Positions 22,531 to 29,894 of a DNA stretch of 32,564 nt are shown here, piece by piece (within the stretch, counting starts at the first letter, position 1; each line of letters starts with the position of its first letter). A program made the position numbers and the translations under genes. The stretch is taken from NCBI GenBank assembly GCA_005881885.1, contig VBDX01000145.1, positions 1-32,564 of the forward strand, written 5' to 3'. Source of the DNA: Chloroflexota bacterium (GTDB lineage Bacteria > Chloroflexota > Limnocylindria > P2-11E). The notes under the pieces were generated by a model. It was not told where the DNA came from. It saw only the letters and a list, made by a program, of their open reading frames with translations, and made no database searches.

Positions 22531-23159
22531 CGCGCGACGAACCGCACGCGATCACCGGGACGGATGAGCGTCGGCGGATCCTTCGATGGGTCGAAAATCC
22601 GCGTGTCGGTGCGACCGATGAGTCGCCAGCCGCCCGGCGAATCGAGCGGGTACACGGCGGTCTGGCCCTCGGCGACGGCGACCGCACCCGCCGGGACGTG
22701 CTCGCGTGGCCGCCCGAGTCGCGGCGCCACGATCCGCCGATCGAGGGTGCCGCAATACGCGAAACCGGGTAGGAATCCGAGGAAGTACGCGCGATATTCG
22801 CGGCCGGTATGGAGCGCGACGAGCTCATCGCCTGAAACCTTGGACCGCGACGCGGTCTCATCGAGGTCTGGCCCGTCGTACACGGTCGGGATGTCGATCG
22901 AACGCCCCGGCGTGGCCGGCGCCGTACCGAGCGATGACAGGATGCGTTCTGCCTCGCGCTCCGCGTCGCGGGGGTCGAGGCGCAACGGATCGAACCTCAG
23001 CACGACCGACGCGTACGCCGGCACCGATGGGCCGTGCCCGAGCGCATCCCACGCGTCCGCTATCGCGCGCGAGCTTGCGACCAGCGCATCGTCGATCCGA
23101 TCACCGATCTGGACGAGGAGCGCGCTTTCTCCGAACGGACGGATCCGAATGCTGTTCAG
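22527..23159 (-). CDS. pxpB: 5-oxoprolinase subunit PxpB, probable CTG start
   Basis: Second subunit of 5-oxoprolinase (formerly KipI), about 210 residues. Marks: RPFGESALLVQIG at the N-terminus, YFLGFLPGFAYCGTLD near 130, and VPAGAVAVAEGQTAVYPLDSP, then GGWRLIGRTD near 180. The start needs comment. The conserved N-terminus has no ATG, GTG or TTG; the first in-frame GTG would remove about 48 residues, and other starts lie far inside pxpA. CTG 23159 makes a CTGA overlap with the pxpA stop, exactly the geometry of the other coupled pairs in this window, so I take it as the start. Confidence 0.85.
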   Translation of the reverse strand: MNSIRIRPFGESALLVQIGDRIDDALVASSRAIADAWDALGHGPSVPAYASVVLRFDPLRLDPRDAEREAERILSSLGTAPATPGRSIDIPTVYDGPDLDETASRSKVSGDELVALHTGREYRAYFLGFLPGFAYCGTLDRRIVAPRLGRPREHVPAGAVAVAEGQTAVYPLDSPGGWRLIGRTDTRIFDPSKDPPTLIRPGDRVRFVAR

Positions 23160-23908
23160 GGCTTGAACGGAGCGACCTTCACATTCGCGCGGTGGAGCGT
23201 ATCGCGCACCGCGCGGGCGATGTCCGCGGCGCCCGGTGTGTCGCCGTGGACGCAGAGCGTATCGACCTCCAGCTTGAGGAAGGTTCCATCGGCGGTGCTG
23301 ACACCGCCCTTCCGAACGAACAAGAGTGCTTGCGCCGCCGCTGCCGCCGGGTTGGTGATCAGCGCACCGGCGAGCGTGCGCGAGCGGAGAGTGCCATCGG
23401 ATTCGTACGTGCGGTCGACGAATCCCTCGCGCGCCACGCGCATGCCCATTCCCCGAGCCTCTTGCCACATAGCCGATCCGGGCGGTGCGAAGACCACGAG
23501 CTCGTGGCCGCCGGTCGCGGCCTGTATGCCGAAGAGGATGGTCCGCGCGGTGGTCTCGTCACGCTCCGACTGGTTGTAGAGGGCGCCGTGCGCCTTCACA
23601 TGCGTGACGCGCGCGCCCAGGCGCGAGGCGATGCCGATGAGCGAGTCGAGCTGACGGCGGATCGATTCGACGAGCTCGCGCGGGGGCATCTCGAGCGACA
23701 CGCGGCCGAATCGCTCTCGGTCGGGGTAGCCCGGATGCGCGCCGATCGCGACCTTGTTCCTCATCGCGAGCTCGACGGCGGTACGCATGGTGTTCTCGTT
23801 GCCGGCGTGACCGCCGCAGGCGATGTTCGCGCTCGTGACAAGCGGCATGATCGCGGTGTCTGTCCCGGCGCCTTCCCCGAGATCGCCGTTGAAGTCCACG
23901 GACTTCAC
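23156..23908 (-). CDS. pxpA: 5-oxoprolinase subunit PxpA (LamB/YcsF family)
   Basis: First subunit of 5-oxoprolinase; with PxpB and PxpC it hydrolyses 5-oxoproline to glutamate using ATP. The 250-residue protein has the LamB/YcsF marks VDFNGDLGEGAG at the N-terminus, SANIACGGHAGNENTM near 27, VAIGAHPGYPDRERFGR near 53, VTHVKAHGALYNQ near 100 and VHGDTPGA near 220. GTG 23908 is chosen; GTG 23899, just before DFNGDLGE, is also possible. The three pxp genes overlap in pairs and form one unit. No clear TANNNT-N7 hexamer precedes it. Confidence 0.96.
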   Translation of the reverse strand: MKSVDFNGDLGEGAGTDTAIMPLVTSANIACGGHAGNENTMRTAVELAMRNKVAIGAHPGYPDRERFGRVSLEMPPRELVESIRRQLDSLIGIASRLGARVTHVKAHGALYNQSERDETTARTILFGIQAATGGHELVVFAPPGSAMWQEARGMGMRVAREGFVDRTYESDGTLRSRTLAGALITNPAAAAAQALLFVRKGGVSTADGTFLKLEVDTLCVHGDTPGAADIARAVRDTLHRANVKVAPFKP

Positions 23909-24118
23909 GGACTAATGAAACGCGATCGGGACGAGCAGGGCGCGTCCGTATAGAGAGCCAGCGTGGCTCCGCCGCGCAGGTGATACCAGCATGATCTTCG
24001 TCCCGCCTTGCGATGTCGCGCGAGCGAACACGATGTCACTTGATGTCCAGAGCGGCCAGGCCCGGTCCCGTCATCCCGGCCAGCACCCTTCGCACCCCGC
24101 CGAGGATCCCGGCGCGTT
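23909..24118 (-). other. 210-nt gap before pxpA
   Basis: A possible leader or promoter region for pxpA; the pyrophosphatase gene ends on its other side. It holds a 6-bp hairpin at 23955-23969 (GAGCCA, GCG, TGGCTC) and a possible GGACG...CGTCC hairpin at about 23931-23949. Between these is an A+T-rich CTATAC on the minus strand that could be a -10 element. I see no known riboswitch and no convincing gene. Confidence 0.4.
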
Positions 24119-26242
24119 TCAGATGAAGAGCGGAGCCAGCACCAGGGTGATGGTCGAAAGGAGCTTCACGAGCACGTGCAGGCTGGGGCCCGCGGTGTCC
24201 TTGAACGGGTCGCCGACGGTGTCGCCCACGACCGCGGCAGCGTGCGCAGGGGTCCCCTTGCCGATCACCCGGCCGTTCTCGTCCTTGAGCTCGCCGAGCT
24301 CGATGTACTTCTTCGCGTTGTCCCATGCCCCGCCGGCGTTGTTGAGGACGGTCGCGAGGATGACGCCCGCCATCGTCCCGACCATGAGCATCGCGGCCTC
24401 GGCCTCCGCTTTGAGAAGCATGCCGACGACGATCGGCGCGAGAACGGCAAGCGCTCCGGGAGCGATCATGTTGCGAAGCGCTGAAGCGGTCGTGATGTCC
24501 ACAACGCGCGCGTAATCGGGCTCCTCCGTTCCGTTCATGATCCCGGGGTGCTCGCGGAACTGGCGGCGGACCTCTTCGATGATCGCCGCTCCGGCGCGGC
24601 CGACCGCACGGATCGCGAGCGACGAGAAGATGTAGACGAGCATCGCTCCGAGGAGCCCGCCCAGGAACACGTTCACGCTCGCCAGGTTGACCGTGTGGAA
24701 CGGCTTTCCGGTCAGCTCCGCGACCCGATCGAGGTACGCCGAGAAAAGCAGGAACGCCGCGAGCGCCGCTGACGCCACGGCGTAGCCCTTGGTGAGCGCC
24801 TTGGTGGTGTTTCCGGCGGCGTCGAGGCGGTCCATCCGCGTCCGGACCTCCTCGGATGCGCGCGCCATCGTTACGACGCCGGCGGCGTTGTCCGTGATCG
24901 GGCCGAACGTGTCCATCGCCAGGATGAAGGCCGCGCTCATCAGCATGCCCATCGTGGCGACGGCGGTGCCGTAGACGCCGCCGTTTGGCAGGCCCGTGAC
25001 GTCGCTCCAGCGCGAACCGAATGCGTACGAGAGGAAGAGCGCGACGCAGATCGTGATGACCGACGGCGCTGTCGTCTCGAAGCCGACCGCGGTGCCCGAG
25101 ATGATCGTCGTCGCAGGCCCGGTCTTGGCCGCCTGCGCGATCTCCTTGACAGGCCGCGAGTTGCCCGACGTGTAGTAGCGCGTGATGTAGACGAACGCCT
25201 GGCTCGTCAGGATGCCGACCACACCGGCGAAGAAGAACCAGTACCAGGCGCCCTTCTCGTTGAGGAGGGTGTTCGTGACCAGCGCCATGAAGAGGATCGA
25301 AAGACCGGTGGTGACGTAGAACCCGAGGTTGAGCGAGTTCATCGGATCGCCGGTCTCGCGACCGCGGACCAAGAAGATACCGACGACGCTCGCGAGGAGG
25401 CCGAAGCCGCGGACGATGAGCGGGAAGAGTATCCAGGCGATGTTGCCTGTCGCGGCGAAGATCGCGACTCCCAGGATCATCGCGCCGATGTTCTCGGCGG
25501 CCGTCGACTCGAAAAGGTCCGCGCCACGGCCGGCGCAGTCGCCTACGTTGTCTCCGACCAGATCAGCGATGACGGCGGCGTTGCGCGGATCGTCCTCGGG
25601 AATCCCAGCCTCGATCTTGCCGACGAGGTCGGCGCCGAGGTCCGCGGCTTTGGTGTAGATGCCGCCGCCGAGCTGCGCGAACAGAGCGACGAACGACGCG
25701 CCGAACCCGAACCCGACGATCAGGAACGGTGCCTGGCCAGGGTTCCCGAAGCCGTTGTACGCGAGGAACATCGCGAACACGCCGATGAGCGAGAGAGCCA
25801 CGACAAGGATCCCGGACACCGCGCCGCCGCGGAGCGAGATCCGGAGAGCGTCACCGATGGAGTGCTGCGCGGCCGCGCCGGTGCGAAGGTTTGACTTCAC
25901 CGCGACGAACATGCCGATGATCCCGGAGAGCATCGATGCGGTGGCCCCGACGAGGAAGGCGATCGCGGTGCGGGTCGCGAGCTCCGTCGGTGTGATCCCT
26001 TCGACCCGCTCGAAGAAGTACACGACGGCCGCGATCAGAACGGCCCCGCCCAGGGCGAGGAGCGCGATCGTGCGGTATTGGCGGCGAATGAAGGCGACCG
26101 CGGCCACGTAGATCGCATCGGCGACCCGCTGCATCTCGGGCGTACCGCGGGGCGAGCGCAGCACATCCCAGGCGAAATAGCCGGCGACGGCGAGCGCGAC
26201 GACTCCGGACAGCGGGACGACCCAGATGAGCGGCGTATCCAA
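24119..26242 (-). CDS. hppA: Membrane-bound proton-translocating pyrophosphatase, K+-independent type
   Basis: Splits pyrophosphate and pumps H+ across the cytoplasmic membrane. The 707-residue protein has about 16 membrane spans. Active-site motifs: GGGIYTKAADLGADLVGKIE and EDDPRNAAVIADLVGDNVGDC (about 200-250), NAGGAWDNAKKYIE and AVVGDTVGDPFKDTAGPS near the C-terminus. Lys481 in AGNTTKALTKGY is the residue that replaces the potassium ion, so this is the K+-independent class, whose known members pump H+. TTG 26242 is preceded at 7 nt by GGGGGA, one of the few Shine-Dalgarno-like sites here, and by a roughly 60-nt leader. It is the classical-looking exception among largely leaderless genes. 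Confidence 0.96.
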   Translation of the reverse strand: MDTPLIWVVPLSGVVALAVAGYFAWDVLRSPRGTPEMQRVADAIYVAAVAFIRRQYRTIALLALGGAVLIAAVVYFFERVEGITPTELATRTAIAFLVGATASMLSGIIGMFVAVKSNLRTGAAAQHSIGDALRISLRGGAVSGILVVALSLIGVFAMFLAYNGFGNPGQAPFLIVGFGFGASFVALFAQLGGGIYTKAADLGADLVGKIEAGIPEDDPRNAAVIADLVGDNVGDCAGRGADLFESTAAENIGAMILGVAIFAATGNIAWILFPLIVRGFGLLASVVGIFLVRGRETGDPMNSLNLGFYVTTGLSILFMALVTNTLLNEKGAWYWFFFAGVVGILTSQAFVYITRYYTSGNSRPVKEIAQAAKTGPATTIISGTAVGFETTAPSVITICVALFLSYAFGSRWSDVTGLPNGGVYGTAVATMGMLMSAAFILAMDTFGPITDNAAGVVTMARASEEVRTRMDRLDAAGNTTKALTKGYAVASAALAAFLLFSAYLDRVAELTGKPFHTVNLASVNVFLGGLLGAMLVYIFSSLAIRAVGRAGAAIIEEVRRQFREHPGIMNGTEEPDYARVVDITTASALRNMIAPGALAVLAPIVVGMLLKAEAEAAMLMVGTMAGVILATVLNNAGGAWDNAKKYIELGELKDENGRVIGKGTPAHAAAVVGDTVGDPFKDTAGPSLHVLVKLLSTITLVLAPLFI

Positions 26243-26249
26243 AGAAAAA

Positions 26250-26255
26250 TCCCCC
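26250..26255 (-). promoter_or_regulatory. Shine-Dalgarno site deciding the hppA TTG start
   Basis: GGGGGA on the minus strand, 7 nt before TTG 26242. It supports this unusual start codon and marks hppA as a led transcript, unlike its neighbours. Confidence 0.55.
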
Positions 26256-26310
26256 AGCAGGCAAGAAAAAGGCGCCCGCCCCGACGGAGGGGGCCGCAGC
26301 GCTCACAAAG

Positions 26311-26340
26311 ATGTTAGAGCAAGCAAGCCCGAGCACGCAA
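26311..26340 (-). promoter_or_regulatory. hppA promoter
   Basis: Minus strand: -35 TTGCGT (26340-26335), 18-nt spacer, -10 TAACAT (26316-26311). Transcription would start near 26304, leaving a leader of about 60 nt. The leader holds a GC-rich inverted repeat (GCCCC, GACGGAG, GGGGC on the plus strand, about 26279-26295). The divergent TAGAGT of the small HTH gene lies only 7 bp beyond the -35. Confidence 0.5.
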
Positions 26341-26346
26341 ACCGGG

Positions 26347-26352
26347 TAGAGT
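26347..26352 (+). promoter_or_regulatory. -10-like TAGAGT before the small HTH gene
   Basis: TAGAGT, 7 nt (tcgattc) before GTG 26360, with no Shine-Dalgarno sequence. It is almost the same as the block before ribBA. Confidence 0.5.
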
Positions 26353-26359
26353 TCGATTC

Positions 26360-26662
26360 GTGCCGCCTCAGAAGGCCTCCAAGTCGCAGCCCAAGGCCGA
26401 TGCTTCCGAAAAAGCCAAGAGCAAGGACCGCGACTGGCTCACGACCGCGGAGCTCGCGACGAAGATCGGTTGGCGCGAGCACGCCCTTCGCGACGCGATG
26501 CGCGGCAAGGAGCTACCCGGCGTCAGGCGGACCTCGTTCGGCTATCACGTCGAAGCCTCGGCCGTGGACGAGATCGCGAAGATCCTGGGCACACCGCCGC
26601 CGAAGGGAAACTCGCCCAAGAACTCGGGGGGCCCTGCCCCCCGACCCCCGTTGCGGGCCTAG
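26360..26662 (+). CDS. Small basic helix-turn-helix-like protein
   Basis: A 100-residue protein with a Lys-rich N-terminal 28 residues (PPQKASKSQPKADASEKAKS) and a central DWLTTAELATKIGWREHALRDAM ... GYHVEASAVDEIAKILG segment. The centre resembles an excisionase/MerR-type winged HTH, which would bind DNA. I do not recognise a named family. The C-terminal tail (about residues 80-100, GGPAPRPP) is encoded by a strong GC hairpin that looks like a dispersed repeat, so it may have been acquired by repeat insertion. The start is supported by the TAGAGT-N7-GTG arrangement. The TAG stop shares CTAG with the rpoN stop on the opposite strand. Confidence 0.6.
   Translation: MPPQKASKSQPKADASEKAKSKDRDWLTTAELATKIGWREHALRDAMRGKELPGVRRTSFGYHVEASAVDEIAKILGTPPPKGNSPKNSGGPAPRPPLRA
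26624..26650 (+). repeat. Perfect GC hairpin at the convergent junction with rpoN
   Basis: TCGGGGGGC, CCT, GCCCCCCGA: nine perfect pairs with a 3-nt loop at 26624-26644, followed by CCCCCG. It lies within the end of the small HTH gene, 10 nt before the shared stop codons. The pattern G-run, loop, C-run, GACCCCCG matches the element at 7147-7181. It could end transcription from both sides, but lacks T-runs. Confidence 0.65.
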
Positions 26663-28098
26663 CGCTTCCGGAGGCGCGCGGGGAGGATCTGGAGCTCCTC
26701 GCGGTACTTGGCCACGGTCCGCCGCGCCAGGCGGATCCCGTGATCCTCGCGGAGCTTCTCGACGATCTCCTGGTCCGAGTACGGGCGCGAGCGGTCCTCC
26801 GCGTCGATGATGCCCTTGATCACGTCCTTCACACCGAGCGACGCCGTGAAGAAGGTAGAGAACGGGATGACCTCGCCGGCCGGCAGGAGCACGAACTTCC
26901 CGGCGGTCGCGCGGCTCACGGTCGACTCGTGCATCCCGATGCGCTCCCCCACCTCGGCGCGCGTGAGCGGACGGAGTGACTGAACGCCCTTCTCGAGGAA
27001 CTCGAGCTGGCACTCGACGATGACGTCGGTGATGCGCGCGATCGTCTGACGGCGCTGATTGATGTTGTCGATGAAGAACTTCGCCCGCGTGACGTACTGG
27101 CGGATGTGCTGGCGCTCGTCGTCGGTCATTTCCGGCGCGGCGGCGCCCGCACTGCGCGCCGCCTGTAGCTGACCTACGAGCTGTCTATAGACCGGGTTCA
27201 CGCGAAGCGAGAAGCGGCGTGATTCGATGACCTCGACCTCGAAGTCGCCTCGCTCGTTCTTCTGGATGATCACATCGGGTCGGAGCGCGACCTGACGCCC
27301 GCCGATGCTCGTGCCGTCGGGTCCCGCGGCGAAGGCGTGCGCCGGATACGGATTGAGGCTCTGCTTCACCCAGTCCCCTGCGCTCTGGACCTCATCGCGT
27401 GTGATGCGGAGCGCCTGCGCGATATCGCCGTACTTGTGCTCGCCCAGCTCGCGGATGTGTTCACCCACGATCGCTCGCGCGTGCTCCGGGATCTCCTCGC
27501 CGATCTCCGCGAGGTGGTCGATCTGGATGAGCAGGCATTCGCGCGTGTCGCGAGCCCCGATGCCCCACGGCTCGATGCTCTGGATGGTGCGGAGCGTCTC
27601 GGTTGCGTCGGCGACCGAGACCTTCATCGTCTTCGCGATCTCTTCGATCGGGATCTCAAGGTAGCCGTTGTCGTTGAGGTTCCCGATGATGTATTCGGCC
27701 ACAGGGTGAAGCCGCTGGGCTAGGAGCACGCGTGTGTTCCACGAGAGGTACTCGGCGAGCGTCTGCTCGGCCTCGGCGCGGACGATCGGGTCGAGTTCGT
27801 CCTCCTCCTCGTCGCGCTGCATGAGGCTGGTGCCCTCGAGCGGCTCCGTCTCGATATCGTCGCCGCCCTTGTACGGGCGGTTCCCGATGCCGAAGCAGTT
27901 GACGCAGACGCGTCCGGCGAGGGGTTGGCCGCAGAGCGGGCAGACCTGGATCTCGTCGAGATCGAGGGCCGGGTTCTCTTGCAGCTCCTGGTTGATCACA
28001 TCCTGCAGCTCGAGCGAGGAGAGCTGGAGGATGTAGTTCGCTGCGATCTGTTTTGGCGTGACCTTGAGCTGTTGCTGCGGGAGGAGTTTCAGGTCCAC
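26659..28098 (-). CDS. rpoN: RNA polymerase sigma-54 factor with a cysteine-rich insert
   Basis: Sigma-54 directs RNA polymerase to -24/-12 promoters and needs an AAA+ activator. The 479-residue protein has the Gln/Leu-rich region I (LPQQQLKVTPKQIAANYIL; LQLSSLELQDVINQEL), an acidic region II, the core-binding domain from about 105, an HTH near 400 (RAEVGERIGMHESTVSRAT), and the RpoN box ARRTVAKYREEL near residue 458. Unusual: between regions I and II is C53-x2-C56-x8-C65-x2-C68, a zinc-ribbon-like knuckle absent from the well-studied enzymes. GTG 28098 lies 7 nt after TAAGGT. No activator gene or clear -24/-12 promoter was noticed here. Confidence 0.96.
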   Translation of the reverse strand: MDLKLLPQQQLKVTPKQIAANYILQLSSLELQDVINQELQENPALDLDEIQVCPLCGQPLAGRVCVNCFGIGNRPYKGGDDIETEPLEGTSLMQRDEEEDELDPIVRAEAEQTLAEYLSWNTRVLLAQRLHPVAEYIIGNLNDNGYLEIPIEEIAKTMKVSVADATETLRTIQSIEPWGIGARDTRECLLIQIDHLAEIGEEIPEHARAIVGEHIRELGEHKYGDIAQALRITRDEVQSAGDWVKQSLNPYPAHAFAAGPDGTSIGGRQVALRPDVIIQKNERGDFEVEVIESRRFSLRVNPVYRQLVGQLQAARSAGAAAPEMTDDERQHIRQYVTRAKFFIDNINQRRQTIARITDVIVECQLEFLEKGVQSLRPLTRAEVGERIGMHESTVSRATAGKFVLLPAGEVIPFSTFFTASLGVKDVIKGIIDAEDRSRPYSDQEIVEKLREDHGIRLARRTVAKYREELQILPARLRKR

Positions 28099-28104
28099 CT
28101 CGGC

Positions 28105-28111
28105 TACCTTA
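28105..28111. promoter_or_regulatory. Shared two-way -10 element between rpoN and the membrane module
   Basis: The heptamer TACCTTA reads TACCTT on the plus strand (8 nt before GTG 28119) and TAAGGT on the minus strand (7 nt before rpoN GTG 28098). Both fit TANNNT, and the whole gap between the two start codons is 20 nt. One element may thus serve two divergent leaderless transcripts. Confidence 0.5.
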
Positions 28112-28118
28112 CCCCAGG

Positions 28119-29894
28119 GTGATCGTGCGAGCGGAGTTCGCGCTCTTCGCAGCGGCGATCGCGCTCTCCCTCGTCGCCCTGCTTGTGGCTCCTCGGCGCA
28201 TTACCCAGGCATGGCGCGTGCCGACAGCTCTCTTGGTCGCCACCGGCGGGGCGCTGGCGCCGCTTCTCCTGTATCAGCTGCTCGACCCCTCCCGCGCCCC
28301 AGGCCGTGCCCTCTGGGAATGGTCGGCGGCGGGGGGACCGACCATTCAAGCGGCATACCGATTGGACGGTCTGGGGACGGTCGGGATCGCGGCAGGCACC
28401 GCGTACGTCGCGGCTGGCCTGCTCGCGAGCGCGCGCTCGGCGGCGTCGCCCCGCGTGCTTCCGTCGCTCGTCCTCTTCATCGGGTTCGTGTTCATCGCCG
28501 TCGTCGTGACGATCGATCTCGTTGCCGCGATCGTCGTGCTCGCGGTGCTCGCCGCCGCGACCGCGTTCGCGACCGTCCTCGTGGCGCCTGCGCCCTCAGC
28601 CATGCGCCTCGCGGCCTACTTCGCGGTCGGTCTCCAGGGTTTCGTGGTCGCCGCATTGCTGATCGCCCGCCAGGGCGGCGCATCGCTCGCCATCGGCCTC
28701 ATCGCACCGACCGCGATCAGCCCGGGCGCGATCCTCGCGGCGACTGCCGGCGCGGCGCTCTTCGCCGGCCTCTATCCCTTCGTGCCGTGGCGCTACGAGC
28801 GCGCGCGTGCGACGGCCGCCGAGCGCGAGCCACTCCGTGGGCTGCTCGCGATGCCGGCAGGGGTCGCGGCATCGGTGATCCTCTTGCGAGTCCTTGGCGC
28901 GACGAGCATCGACCTCTCCACGCTCGGTCTGCCTTCCGCGCATCTCGCACCTCGGCTCGTGTTGCTCGCCCTCATCCTCGTCGTGTTCGCGGTGCGCGCG
29001 CGACGCCGCGGAAGGCCCTCGATCAGCGCAGCCGTTGTCACCCTCCTCGCGGCCGCGGTGCTGGCTGGATACGACGAGCTTCGCTGGAGCCATCTCGTGC
29101 TCGCGGCCGCCCTCTTCACCGTTCTCTACGCGGCTGCGGTCTCGCTCGCGCTGCCCGATCAGTGGGAGGTCGCCCGGCACGACGTCACCCTCGGCACACT
29201 CTGGGTCGCGCTCGCTGTTGGCACGCCGGTCGCGTTGGGGGCGGGTCTGTTCGTCCTCGTGGGCGCCGCCTTCGCCGCGCTCGCGGAAAGCGTGTGGATG
29301 CCGCCGCATCGCGCATACATCGCCACGCTGACCACGAGCGTCTGGACATTGGCCGGCGTGCTCGGCGTCGGACTCGGCACGACGTCGGCTGCCGACCTCG
29401 CGACCGCGATCGGCGCGATCGTGGTCACGGGGATCGTGCTCGGACTTGAGCTCGCGCAGGCTGGTCGGCGTCTCGCGCTCGGCGAAGCGCCGCCGGCGCT
29501 TGACGTCGCCGCCGCGCTGGTGGCGCTCATCGGGACGGTGCTGCTCGCGACCATCCTGGCACTGCCGATCCCGGACGCGCTCGCTCAGCTGGGGCGCCCG
29601 CTCGAGAACGCGGATCCGCTCATTGGGGCGGCACTCGTCGTCGTCGCCACGATCCTCGCGATCAGCGCGCGTCTGGTACGTCCGCTGCTGCCCGATCTCG
29701 ATGTCTTCGTGTCCCGGTTGCAGCGCATCGTGTGGGCCGCCGACCCCGTGCCCGCCGGTGTCGCGGGATTCGGCGTACTCGAGCGCGCGGTGACGGTCAG
29801 CTCCAGCGCCTTCGCGATCTTCGAACAGCGGGCCGGAGTCTGGCTCGCGACGGTCTTGATCGTCGCTCTCCTCATCTGGTCGACACGGCAGTGA
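28119..29894 (+). CDS. Degenerate antiporter-like membrane subunit (NuoL/M or HyfB type)
   Basis: A 591-residue protein made almost entirely of membrane spans (about 14-16). Segments such as RLDGLGTVGIAAGTAYVAAGLL (81-102), the GLQGFVVAALLIARQGGASLA region (171-191) and GAALFAGLYPFVPWRYE (211-227) follow the proton-antiporter fold of complex I NuoL/M/N, Mrp and hydrogenase-4 HyfB. The lysine expected five residues before the PF(H/V)xW motif is Phe here (about residue 215), and the TM5 glutamate expected in DLVAAIVVLAVLAAATAF is replaced by small residues. Proton pumping by the known mechanism is therefore doubtful. It is the first of three genes joined by GTGA overlaps. Assignment is by motif alignment by eye. 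Confidence 0.6.
   Translation: MIVRAEFALFAAAIALSLVALLVAPRRITQAWRVPTALLVATGGALAPLLLYQLLDPSRAPGRALWEWSAAGGPTIQAAYRLDGLGTVGIAAGTAYVAAGLLASARSAASPRVLPSLVLFIGFVFIAVVVTIDLVAAIVVLAVLAAATAFATVLVAPAPSAMRLAAYFAVGLQGFVVAALLIARQGGASLAIGLIAPTAISPGAILAATAGAALFAGLYPFVPWRYERARATAAEREPLRGLLAMPAGVAASVILLRVLGATSIDLSTLGLPSAHLAPRLVLLALILVVFAVRARRRGRPSISAAVVTLLAAAVLAGYDELRWSHLVLAAALFTVLYAAAVSLALPDQWEVARHDVTLGTLWVALAVGTPVALGAGLFVLVGAAFAALAESVWMPPHRAYIATLTTSVWTLAGVLGVGLGTTSAADLATAIGAIVVTGIVLGLELAQAGRRLALGEAPPALDVAAALVALIGTVLLATILALPIPDALAQLGRPLENADPLIGAALVVVATILAISARLVRPLLPDLDVFVSRLQRIVWAADPVPAGVAGFGVLERAVTVSSSAFAIFEQRAGVWLATVLIVALLIWSTRQ

Noticed and set aside
23975-24000. GGTGATACCAGC resembles the 3' end of a TPP riboswitch on the plus strand
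   Set aside because: The required CTGAGA and other TPP core elements are missing and no plus-strand gene follows.
24036-24118. Continuation of a minus-strand frame past the hppA stop (ends ALDIK)
   Set aside because: It is out of frame with hppA and has only a short in-frame stretch after a GTG, with no promoter or conserved feature.
26340-26365. AGTTCGATTC looks like a tRNA T-loop
   Set aside because: No acceptor stem, anticodon arm or D-arm can be built around it; it is better explained as the -10/start region of the HTH gene.
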